Below, in pieces: positions 1 through 5,421 of a stretch of DNA of 13,121 nt (position 1 is the first letter of the stretch; every line of letters starts with the position of its first letter). The DNA is from Opitutus sp. GAS368 (GTDB lineage Bacteria; Verrucomicrobiota; Verrucomicrobiae; Opitutales; UBA953), in the NCBI GenBank assembly GCA_943332745.1, contig CALQQQ010000008.1:1-13121 (forward strand), in the 5' to 3' direction. The notes below the pieces were generated by a model. It had not been told where the DNA came from. It did no database searches and saw nothing but the letters and a program-made list of their open reading frames with translations. Made by a program: the position numbers and the translations under genes.

Positions 1-142
1 AGAGGTGCTCGATGCGGGACGTGTTGAAGGAGGAGGAGCGCCGGATGATGCCGTGGACCTCATAGCCCTTGGCGAGGAGGAATTCGGCGAGGTACGAACC
101 GTCTTGGCCCGTGATGCCCGTGATGAGCGCGCGTTTTTTCAT
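1..142 (-). CDS. gmd: GDP-mannose 4,6-dehydratase, N-terminal fragment (cut by window edge)
   Basis: Only the first 47 codons are in the window; the gene runs off the left edge. The translation starts [20 protein letters not shown], which contains the Rossmann NADP-binding glycine motif [10 protein letters not shown] (residues about 9-18), followed by a stretch ending [14 protein letters not shown] that is the typical Gmd nucleotide-binding segment. Gmd (short-chain dehydrogenase/reductase superfamily, cytoplasmic) converts GDP-D-mannose to GDP-4-keto-6-deoxymannose, the precursor of GDP-fucose, GDP-rhamnose and perosamine for surface polysaccharide. The ATG at 140-142 is the natural start because the family begins just before this motif. 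No Shine-Dalgarno is visible. It lies 32 nt downstream of the nucleotidyltransferase gene on the same strand, so co-transcription is likely. Identification rests on family knowledge of the N-terminus; the catalytic YxxxK region lies outside the window. Confidence 0.9.
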   Translation of the reverse strand, partial: MKKRALITGITGQDGSYLAEFLLAKGYEVHGIIRRSSSFNTSRIEHL

Positions 143-174
143 GTGATAGGTGATGAGTCGGGGAGAAGTCTGGT

Positions 175-612
175 TCAAGCGGAAGGCTTGTTGGCCTGGG
201 CGATGATGCGGGAACTGCTGTCGATCTTGGCGCCCAGTCCATCAATGAGCTTCGCCTCGTGCTTGTTTAAGACCGTCATCTCGGGGATATTGCCGGCATT
301 ACGGTCGCCGCCTTTGCAGAAGATGGCTTCATGGCCTTGGGCTTTCGCTTCGCCGATCAGCCAGTCGAGCGTGGCGCAGACCGAGCCGTCGGTATCGACC
401 GAAAGCACCGCGCGGTCGACGACGCGGAGGGCGGAGGTCACCGCTAGGCGGGTATCCTGATCGATGAAGGCCTTACCCTTCTTCAAGGCCGCCTGGGCGT
501 CGGTGTTGACGATGACCCAGAGCACGTCGCCTTGGGCGCGCGAAAGGTCTAGGAGCTCGAGATGGCCTCGATGCATCGGGTCGAAGTAGCCGGAGGTGAT
601 GGCGATGATCAT
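175..612 (-). CDS. Cytidylyltransferase-family nucleotidyltransferase (RfaE2/TagD-like)
   Basis: This 145-residue protein has the signature of the HxGH nucleotidyltransferase superfamily: [14 protein letters not shown] at residues 8-21, with H14 and H17 as the HxGH pair that binds the NTP phosphates. [15 protein letters not shown] (35-49) matches the substrate loop of RfaE2/TagD-type enzymes, and SSSRII near residues 132-137 corresponds to the C-terminal (S/T)-x-x-I motif. Length matches stand-alone cytidylyl/adenylyltransferases. It should transfer a nucleotide to a phosphorylated sugar or alcohol (heptose-1-phosphate, glycerol-phosphate or similar); the exact substrate cannot be read from sequence. 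A longer reading frame runs to 744 but those extra residues come from the repeat element, so the ATG at 610-612 was chosen because the motif begins immediately after it. It lies just upstream of gmd, pointing to a surface-polysaccharide context. Confidence 0.82.
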   Translation of the reverse strand: MIIAITSGYFDPMHRGHLELLDLSRAQGDVLWVIVNTDAQAALKKGKAFIDQDTRLAVTSALRVVDRAVLSVDTDGSVCATLDWLIGEAKAQGHEAIFCKGGDRNAGNIPEMTVLNKHEAKLIDGLGAKIDSSSRIIAQANKPSA

Positions 613-621
613 AAAGTGAAA

Positions 622-769
622 GGTGGTAGCGGTTGGCGGTTGGGAAGATGCAGGTAACCGCTGAGGATAGAGGGCAGATGACGGATGACAGAGGATGCAA
701 CCGGGGGACAGCGATTGGGGGGCGTCGCATGGCCTAACCGCCAACCGCTAGCCGCTCACCGCTACCACC
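622..769. repeat. Intergenic heptamer-repeat element A with terminal inverted repeats
   Basis: This stretch separates the regulator gene (ends 869) from the nucleotidyltransferase (starts 612). Its ends are inverted copies: 622-633 (GGTGGTAGCGGT) is exactly complementary to 758-769, and 628-644 matches the inverse of 733-749 at 16 of 17 positions. Read on the minus strand, the right end resolves into 7-nt units related to TAGCGGT (TAGCGGT, GAGCGGC, TAGCGGT, TGGCGGT). Inside, at 677-690, a different heptamer is doubled: GATGACG then GATGACA. A related element lies at 3117-3400. No ORF within it looks real. It could be a non-autonomous mobile or REP-like unit, or a structured RNA or terminator region; the sequence does not decide. 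Confidence 0.7.
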
Positions 770-796
770 TGTTAATTTACTTACTCGGGCAGGCTA

Positions 797-830
797 CCGC
801 ACGTGGAGGCGATTTCGCCTGCACGTACGG
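797..830. other. Long imperfect palindrome (hairpin) after the GbsR-type gene
   Basis: The arms 797-812 and 815-830 are complementary at 14 of 16 positions with only 2 nt between them, so RNA from either strand could form a strong stem with a loop of about 4 nt. It lies 38 nt past the stop codon of the minus-strand regulator gene. No T-tract follows on either strand, so it is not a textbook intrinsic terminator. It may still act as a 3'-end stabiliser, or be a protein-binding palindrome or part of the adjacent repeat element. A second small inverted repeat (CCGGC/GCCGG, 848-860) lies between it and the stop. Confidence 0.5.
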
Positions 831-868
831 ATAAAGGAAACTGTCACCGGCCGAGCCGGCAGTAAGGG

Positions 869-1390
869 TCAGGCTCCCGGCGGGGGGAGCAGCAAGGGGG
901 CGAGCTCAAGCGCTCGGCTATTCCAGCGATTGAGCCGGGTGAGACGCTCGATAACTTCGGGTTTGGCCCCGCGTTGTTGGACGTCGGCTAGGACGCGCTG
1001 TAAAGATGGCTGGGCTTGTTCGAGGGCCGGTAGGACCTGGCTGCGAAGCAAGGCGACGAGGGAGGCGGCCAGCGAGGGGGTGGGTTGCCAGCATTCGCGG
1101 CGGGCTCCCTTCTCTTTGACCGAAAGGATCATCTCATGCCCCCTCAGGAACTTAAGTCCTTGACTGACAGAGCCTTTGCTCATTCCAAGTCGACCTTGAA
1201 TGTGGTTAAAATCTAAGGGGCCAGGAGAAACGTAAAGGAGAGCGTAGATCTCGGCGACCGAGCGCGGTACCCCTAAGATGCCGGCCATGCGGACGAAGAA
1301 GTCAGCTAGCTCAATCTCGTGAGGCTGAAGGGGCTCGAAAGTGGGGCGACTTTTACGCCGGCCGGCGGACTTTTCGGATGGAAGCTTCAT
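869..1390 (-). CDS. GbsR/MarR-type winged-helix transcriptional regulator
   Basis: This is a 173-residue cytoplasmic DNA-binding protein. Residues 24-60 (HEIELADFFVRMAGILGVPR onward) and the winged helix with helix GMSKGSVSQGLKFL (69-82) match the GbsR branch of the MarR superfamily, where a short N-terminal helix precedes 'xxG.p.s.a.iyalL'. Residues 105-165 are Leu/Gln-rich helix, probably the dimerisation coiled coil, and the tail is proline-rich. GbsR proteins act as repressors or sensors, classically of osmoprotectant genes in Bacillus; here no such target is adjacent, so the regulon is unknown. A TTG start at 1423 is possible but the ATG at 1388-1390 is preferred because the added residues do not fit the family. 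The gene is transcribed after tRNA-Glu, 134 nt away. Confidence 0.85.
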   Translation of the reverse strand: MKLPSEKSAGRRKSRPTFEPLQPHEIELADFFVRMAGILGVPRSVAEIYALLYVSPGPLDFNHIQGRLGMSKGSVSQGLKFLRGHEMILSVKEKGARRECWQPTPSLAASLVALLRSQVLPALEQAQPSLQRVLADVQQRGAKPEVIERLTRLNRWNSRALELAPLLLPPPGA

Positions 1391-1524
1391 CGGGTTAAGC
1401 CAGCGGGGCTGAAGGCGAACCAATGTTTCATTAATTTTTGAACTTAGGCAAGGGGCAATGTGAGTAAGTCCAAATCAAAGGTCCGTCCTCCCTTATGGAG
1501 TAAACGGATCGAAAAGCTTCCACC

Positions 1525-1602
1525 TGGCGCCCCCTTGGGGATTCGAACCCCAGTTACCTCAATGAAAACGAGGTGTCCTGGACCGGGCTAGACGAAGGGG
1601 GC
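1525..1602 (-). tRNA. tRNA-Glu (anticodon UUC)
   Basis: Read on minus, the cloverleaf is complete. The acceptor stem is GCCCCCT paired with AGGGGGC, followed by G73 and an encoded CCA at 1527-1525. The D arm has TCTAGCCCGGTCCAGGA. The anticodon stem CCTCG/TGAGG closes the loop TTTTCAT, giving anticodon TTC. The T arm is CTGGGGTTCGAATCCCCA-like with the standard TTCGAAT loop. It is 78 nt including CCA, two longer than E. coli tRNA-Glu because the D loop has two extra bases. An 8-bp inverted repeat (1607-1614 and 1517-1524) flanks the gene and could pair leader with trailer. Confidence 0.97.
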
Positions 1603-1619
1603 GGTCGGTGGAAGTGAGG

Positions 1620-1647
1620 AATTTAGGAACGAAGGCCTTCTGGTCAA
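1620..1647 (-). promoter_or_regulatory. Sigma70-type promoter of tRNA-Glu
   Basis: On the minus strand a -35 box TTGACC (1647-1642, 5 of 6 to TTGACA) and a -10 box TAAATT (1625-1620, 4 of 6) are separated by 16 nt. The expected transcription start is near 1613, giving a leader of about 11 nt before the mature tRNA 5' end at 1602. The spacer contains the perfect palindrome GAAGGCCTTC (1631-1640). The other tRNA gene in this window has the same TTGACC -35 box, which supports the call. Confidence 0.6.
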
Positions 1648-1686
1648 GATTTTTGAAAGCTCCCTACCCACCCCTCTGCGGACAGG

Positions 1687-1878
1687 TCAGCGGCCGAACA
1701 GACTGCGATCTTCGTAAGGGTCCTTGGCCTTACCGTCGGATTTCGGGCCATGCAGCCGCTGCTGCTTAACCCCGAACCAAGACATGAAAATCGCCGACGC
1801 CACGAACAGGACCAAGAAAATCCGGACCGTCAGCTTACGCCGGGAGGAGGGCTCGGGGGCATCACTCATTTCGATCAT
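1687..1878 (-). CDS. Small single-pass membrane protein, unknown function
   Basis: The ORF gives 63 residues from the ATG at 1878, or 60 from a second ATG at 1869; the sequence does not decide between them. A short acidic/proline N-terminus (MSDAPEPSSRRK) precedes one strong transmembrane segment (TVRIFLVLFVASAIFMSWFG, about residues 19-38). A charged tail ending DPYEDRSLFGR follows. The Arg/Lys before the membrane segment suggests an N-in topology by the positive-inside rule, but the tail is also basic. The reading frame extends further upstream into the response regulator gene, where it has no credible start. It diverges from that gene with about 85 nt between starts, so a shared regulatory region is possible. 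No family was recognised. Confidence 0.6.
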   Translation of the reverse strand: MIEMSDAPEPSSRRKLTVRIFLVLFVASAIFMSWFGVKQQRLHGPKSDGKAKDPYEDRSLFGR

Positions 1879-1898
1879 AGTGAAGCATTTAATGGGGC

Positions 1899-1926
1899 TT
1901 GGCAACCTCGGGGGATTTTTTACATA
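1899..1926 (+). promoter_or_regulatory. Possible promoter of the response regulator gene
   Basis: TTGGCA (1899-1904, 5 of 6 to the -35 consensus) is followed after 16 nt by TACATA (1921-1926), a poor -10 match. It lies in the divergent region between the small membrane protein and the response regulator, about 38 nt before the ATG. The weak -10 box makes this tentative; the region is otherwise AT-richer than its surroundings. Confidence 0.3.
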
Positions 1927-1963
1927 TGTGATTACCCCTAGTCTTACCCCCCCCTGATTCTGC

Positions 1964-2737
1964 ATGAGCTCCAAGCAGAAGCCACTGGTGGTCATCATCG
2001 AAGACGATCGTAGCCTCGCCGCCTCGCTCGCAGACGATCTCCTGACCGCCGGCCTTTCCACCCAAGTCTTTCACAAAGGCGCCACCGCGCTCAAGTTTGT
2101 AGGGGAATCCTATGTCCACCTGGTCTTACTCGACCCGAGCCTGCCTGATCTGGATGGGCTCGCGGTGTTAGACACGATCCGCCGGATGAGCCATTCACCC
2201 GCCGTGATTTTCCTCTCCGCACAGCGCGATGGTAAGCATGTCGCGCAAGCACTCGAGGCCGGAGCTGATGACTTCATCGGCAAGCCGCACCATCCCGAAG
2301 AGCTCGTCGCGCGCGTCCGTGCCGTACTCCGACGCAGCGAGACCTCTGGGGATAGCCGCCTCACGGGTAACGCAGCGCTCGGCACCGACGTCTTCGTCTT
2401 CAACGGAGCCGAGGTCCATCCGGAGCGGCTCGAGATCGTCTTCGCCGGCAACAAGACCCGCAAGCTGGGCCGTAAAGAGCTCGGCATCCTCTATCACCTG
2501 CACGCGAATCCGGGCGTCATCATTAGCCGGCACAGCCTAATCCATGCCGTCTGGGGGGTGCATGCCGACATCCGCAGCCGCTCGCTCGACCAATATATCG
2601 CCAAGATCCGCGATGCTTATGCGGCCCACGGCAAATCCCTGGAGTGCCTGCGGACGATTCACGGGATTGGCTACTGGCATGAACCGAAGCCGGCACCGGG
2701 CGAGGAAAAGACGGCGCGAAAAGGTCGCCGGGCTTGA
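1964..2737 (+). CDS. OmpR/PhoB-type two-component response regulator
   Basis: This 257-residue protein has a receiver domain (about 7-122) and a C-terminal winged-helix DNA-binding domain (about 145-245). Receiver residues are intact: acidic pocket E13-D14-D15, phosphoacceptor D57 in VLLDPSLPDLDG, S85 in the Thr/Ser switch position (IFLSAQ) and K107 in GKPH. The effector domain ends in CLRTIHGIGYWHEP, the usual 'vRGvGY' wing of the OmpR family. So it should be a phosphorylation-dependent transcription factor. No histidine kinase lies beside it, so the partner is elsewhere or unknown. The ATG at 1964 fits the family start; no Shine-Dalgarno is visible. The tail is unusually basic (EEKTARKGRRA). 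The glutaredoxin-like gene starts 31 nt downstream on the same strand and may be co-transcribed. Confidence 0.93.
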   Translation: MSSKQKPLVVIIEDDRSLAASLADDLLTAGLSTQVFHKGATALKFVGESYVHLVLLDPSLPDLDGLAVLDTIRRMSHSPAVIFLSAQRDGKHVAQALEAGADDFIGKPHHPEELVARVRAVLRRSETSGDSRLTGNAALGTDVFVFNGAEVHPERLEIVFAGNKTRKLGRKELGILYHLHANPGVIISRHSLIHAVWGVHADIRSRSLDQYIAKIRDAYAAHGKSLECLRTIHGIGYWHEPKPAPGEEKTARKGRRA

Positions 2738-2768
2738 TTACCAGCCAAACGCCGGCATTGGTACGGCC

Positions 2769-3104
2769 ATGGATATCCGTTGTTACCTCAAACCCAGCTG
2801 CGGCTGGAGTAATGGCGTACGTGCCATCATGGCGAAGTACGCCCTGAACTACCAGGACGTGGACATTATTAATAATCCGTCGAACTACGCCGAGATGGTC
2901 GAGAAGAGCGGTCAGCGCCTTTCCCCTTGCGTCGAAATCGCTGGTGTCATGCTACCCGATATTTCTGGCGCCGAGGTCGAACAGTACCTGCTCGCGAACA
3001 AGCTCGTGGTCCCGAACGACAAGGCTCCCGCCGTACCAATCGACGCCCCGTGCACCGACGCCGAACACGAGAAAATGCGGATCAAGACGGTAAGGTTCTT
3101 CTAA
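2769..3104 (+). CDS. Glutaredoxin-like thioredoxin-fold protein, monothiol CxxS type
   Basis: This 111-residue cytoplasmic protein begins MDIRCYLKPSCGWSNG: a beta strand followed by the redox site C11-G-W-S14. The second cysteine of the usual CPYC motif is Ser, so it is of the monothiol form. The loop RLSPCVEIAG (50-59) provides the cis-proline (P53) expected in glutaredoxins, here followed by a cysteine (C54). Residues 60-73 (VMLPDISGAEVEQYL) match the end of the fold, and about 35 further residues extend it. Glutaredoxins reduce disulfides or glutathione adducts or carry Fe-S clusters; which applies here is unknown. The start was chosen as the ATG just before the first strand; a longer frame back to 2544 overlaps the regulator and is not credible. 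There is no visible Shine-Dalgarno. Confidence 0.8.
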   Translation: MDIRCYLKPSCGWSNGVRAIMAKYALNYQDVDIINNPSNYAEMVEKSGQRLSPCVEIAGVMLPDISGAEVEQYLLANKLVVPNDKAPAVPIDAPCTDAEHEKMRIKTVRFF

Positions 3105-3116
3105 CCCCACTGGTAT

Positions 3117-3400
3117 CGGCGGTTGGCGGTTAGCGGATAGATGCGCATCAGAGGGAAACCGGAGACCGGAGGAGAAGCCGTGCAAAAGTGAAAAGGTAGA
3201 ACCAACTTTAGGTGACGGGTGACGGGCACGGGAGTCGGCGACTCAGGAAGCGGCTTCTCGGCCGTCAGCCGCGGGAACCCGGAGCCGGCCGCCGAAGGCT
3301 GAACGACTAACACCCGAGCGGCCGATGCCCCGGTGGCCGTCACCTGAATCGTTTCGCTTTGAGTTAGTTCCAACCGCTGACCGCCAACCGCTATCCGCTA
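3117..3400. repeat. Intergenic heptamer-repeat element B with terminal inverted repeats
   Basis: It fills nearly all of the 307-nt gap (3105-3411) between the convergent glutaredoxin and aminotransferase genes. The ends are inverted copies: 3119-3136 matches the inverse of 3374-3391 at 17 of 18 positions. Read on minus, the right end is a run of 7-nt units (TAGCGGA, TAGCGGT, TGGCGGT, CAGCGGT), the same family as element A at 622-769. Different heptamers are doubled inside: ACCGGAG twice (3158-3171) and GGTGACG twice (3211-3224). Two small hairpins follow, GAGTCG-G-CGACTC (3232-3244) and GAAGC-G-GCTTC (3247-3257). A 90-codon minus-strand frame (3101-3373) crosses it but spans both repeat arms, so it was not called as a gene. 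Function unknown; its position would suit a bidirectional transcript end. Confidence 0.7.
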
Positions 3401-3411
3401 AAACTGCCTGC

Positions 3412-4575
3412 TTACTCGCTCTTCCCCGTGGCGAAATCGGCGAGCGAATCGGCGACCCATTGGCGCTGTTCGGCGAGGATTTCGGGGAAAATCGGGATGC
3501 TGAGTACTTCAGCGGAAAGCTGCTCGGAGACCGGTACGGTATCGAAGCCGCGATATTTCTGGTCCACGAAGCACTGCTGGCGATGGAGCGGGATCGGGTA
3601 GTAGATTTCGCAGCCAATCTTGCGGGCGGTGAGGAAAGCTTTGAGCGCGTCGCGGCGGCCACCCAGCACGCGCAGGGTGAACTGGTTCCAGATACCCTGA
3701 CCGGAGAAATCGACCGGCAACAGAATCTTCGCTGCCTTGTCGGCGCCGGGACGATTCTCGGCGACGCCGGCCACGCCCTTGAGTGCGGCGTGGTAGAAGT
3801 TAGCGTTACCCGCGCGGGCGCAGTTATACTCCGGCAGGTGCGGTAGCTTGATGTGCAGGAGCGCCGCCTGCAGCGGGTCCATCCGGAAATTTGCCCCAAC
3901 CTCGCGGTGGAAATATTTTGGCTGCATGCCGTGGACGCGGAGGATGCGCGCTCGCTCGGCGAGCGCGTCGTCCTGCGTGGTGACGAGGCCCGAGTCGCCC
4001 ATGCCGCCCAGGTTCTTAGACGGGAAGAAGCTCGTGGCTCCGAAGTCGCCAGACGACATCGTGGCGCGGCCCTTCCAGCGAGCGCCCATCGACTGGGCGG
4101 CGTCTTCAATCACGCAAAGTTTGTGAGCGGAGGCAAACGCTTGCAGTGCATCAAGGTCGAGCGACTGGCCGAAAAGGTGGACCGGCATGATCGCACGGGT
4201 CCGTGGGCCGACCTTCCGGGCGGCATCCGCGAGATCGATATTGAAGGTGTGCGGATCGACGTCGACCCAGACGGGGGTCGCGCCGAGACGGGCCACGGAG
4301 CCTGCGGTAGCAAAGAAGGTAAAGGATGGCAGGAGAACCTCGTCGCCTTCACCGATATCAAGCGCCATGAGCGCGAGCAGAAGCGCATCGGTGCCGGAGG
4401 AGACGCCGAGGGCATGCTTAACCCCGAGGAACGAAGCGCAGTCCTTCTCAAAGGCCTCGAGGCGAGGTCCCATGATGAACATATTCGAACGAAGGACATC
4501 GCGGAAAGCGGTCTCGAACTGGGCCTCGAGGGCGCGGTTCTGTGGGCCGAGATCAAGGAGCGGGACGTTCGTCAT
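3412..4575 (-). CDS. DegT/DnrJ/EryC1/StrS-family PLP-dependent sugar aminotransferase
   Basis: This 387-residue cytosolic enzyme has the full family pattern: N-terminal VPLLDLGPQN, PLP-phosphate motif SSGTDALLLAL (59-69), catalytic region VIEDAAQSMGA (155-165, D158 contacting the PLP ring) and Schiff-base lysine K187 in SFFPSKNLGGMGDSG. GANFRMDPLQAALLHIKL is the family's substrate segment. It should transaminate a keto-nucleotide sugar (for example a UDP- or dTDP-keto hexose) to an amino sugar for surface glycans. The exact sugar cannot be inferred. A GTG at 4596 would add seven residues; the ATG at 4573-4575 is preferred since the family starts near the LLDL motif. It is 42 nt downstream of lgt on the same strand and probably the last gene of that operon. 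The large opposite-strand reading frames across it are shadows. Confidence 0.93.
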   Translation of the reverse strand: MTNVPLLDLGPQNRALEAQFETAFRDVLRSNMFIMGPRLEAFEKDCASFLGVKHALGVSSGTDALLLALMALDIGEGDEVLLPSFTFFATAGSVARLGATPVWVDVDPHTFNIDLADAARKVGPRTRAIMPVHLFGQSLDLDALQAFASAHKLCVIEDAAQSMGARWKGRATMSSGDFGATSFFPSKNLGGMGDSGLVTTQDDALAERARILRVHGMQPKYFHREVGANFRMDPLQAALLHIKLPHLPEYNCARAGNANFYHAALKGVAGVAENRPGADKAAKILLPVDFSGQGIWNQFTLRVLGGRRDALKAFLTARKIGCEIYYPIPLHRQQCFVDQKYRGFDTVPVSEQLSAEVLSIPIFPEILAEQRQWVADSLADFATGKSE

Positions 4576-4617
4576 GGCGCAAGGGAGTTTTCCCACCGTC
4601 CGCCCGCACGGGCAACA

Positions 4618-5421
4618 TCATTCAGCCGCGCGACGGGAGCGAAAGATTAGGAAAAGTCCGAGCGCCGCGAGCGGCAGCGTCCAGAACTGCCCGGCGGTGA
4701 GCCCGAGCACATGACCATCCTCAGCGGAGCGGAAGCACTCGCAGACGATACGACCGGCGGAGTAGAGCAGGAGAAACTCGCCGGCTACCCGCCCCGGCGG
4801 CAGCCGGCGTGGGTAGCGGATGAGCACCCAGATGAGCGGCAACAGGCCTTCGCCGACGGCTTCGTAGAGTTGCGAAGGGTGGCGAGGCATCCCGCCTTCG
4901 CGGGGGAAGATCACGGCCCAGGCGACCGAGGACGGATTACCCACCAATTCGCCGTTCACGAAATTGGCTAGGCGGCCGAAGAAAATTCCTGCTGGAGCGA
5001 GGGCGCAGAGCAAATCGCCCACGGCGAAGAAATTGGCTTGAGAGCGGCGGGCGAACCAGACGCCCGCGAGGAGCACGCCGAGGAAGCCGCCATGGCTGGC
5101 CATCCCGCCCTGCCAGATCCGGAAGACCATCATCGGATCCGCCGCGAACTCGTCGCGGGCATAGAGGAAGACGTGGCCCAGGCGACCGCCGGTGATGACG
5201 CCCACCATCACCGCGGTGATCAGCGTGGATTCGTCGAGCGCTCCGCGTAAAGGCGTGAGCCCCGCGCGGCGCCAGCGGCCAAGGAGATAAGCCGCAGCCA
5301 TGAAGCCCGCCGCGTAGGCGAGCCCGTACCAATGCACTCCGCGCAAGCCCCAGCTATCCGGAAAATGGATCGCGACCGGATCGAGGTCGTGGGTCCAGTA
5401 AGCGAGCGCGGCGGCGATCAT
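4618..5421 (-). CDS. lgt: Prolipoprotein diacylglyceryl transferase
   Basis: This 267-residue inner-membrane enzyme transfers diacylglycerol from phosphatidylglycerol to the lipobox cysteine of prolipoproteins, the first step of lipoprotein maturation. It carries the Lgt signature GRLANFVNGELVG (149-161, containing the essential Arg/Asn), the H110 region WQGGMASHGG, RHPSQLYE (180-187) and the C-terminal R224-x3-E228-x2-R231 cluster (GRIVCECFRSAED). About seven hydrophobic segments are visible, as expected. Its ATG overlaps the stop of the upstream CBS-domain gene (ATGA, 5418-5421), so translation is probably coupled. AAGG lies 7 nt before the ATG as a weak Shine-Dalgarno. Length is normal for the family. 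Confidence 0.96.
   Translation of the reverse strand: MIAAALAYWTHDLDPVAIHFPDSWGLRGVHWYGLAYAAGFMAAAYLLGRWRRAGLTPLRGALDESTLITAVMVGVITGGRLGHVFLYARDEFAADPMMVFRIWQGGMASHGGFLGVLLAGVWFARRSQANFFAVGDLLCALAPAGIFFGRLANFVNGELVGNPSSVAWAVIFPREGGMPRHPSQLYEAVGEGLLPLIWVLIRYPRRLPPGRVAGEFLLLYSAGRIVCECFRSAEDGHVLGLTAGQFWTLPLAALGLFLIFRSRRAAE

Noticed and set aside
613..744. N-terminal extension of the nucleotidyltransferase
   Set aside because: The added 44 residues are encoded by repeat element A and lack family similarity; the motif starts right after the ATG at 612.
622..769. CRISPR array
   Set aside because: The repeats are 7 nt, degenerate and without regular spacers; no cas genes are present.
2544..2768. 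N-terminal extension of the glutaredoxin-like protein
   Set aside because: It overlaps the response regulator's DNA-binding domain in another frame and has no similarity to the fold.
3101..3373. 90-codon minus-strand frame (MELTQSETIQVTATG start) across element B
   Set aside because: It reads through both repeat arms and the doubled heptamers, and overlaps the glutaredoxin stop. It looks like translated repeat, though a search for the same peptide elsewhere would be worthwhile.
3853..4650. 265-codon plus-strand frame opposite the aminotransferase
   Set aside because: Arg/Glu-rich shadow of a fully motif-supported minus-strand gene; no recognisable domain.
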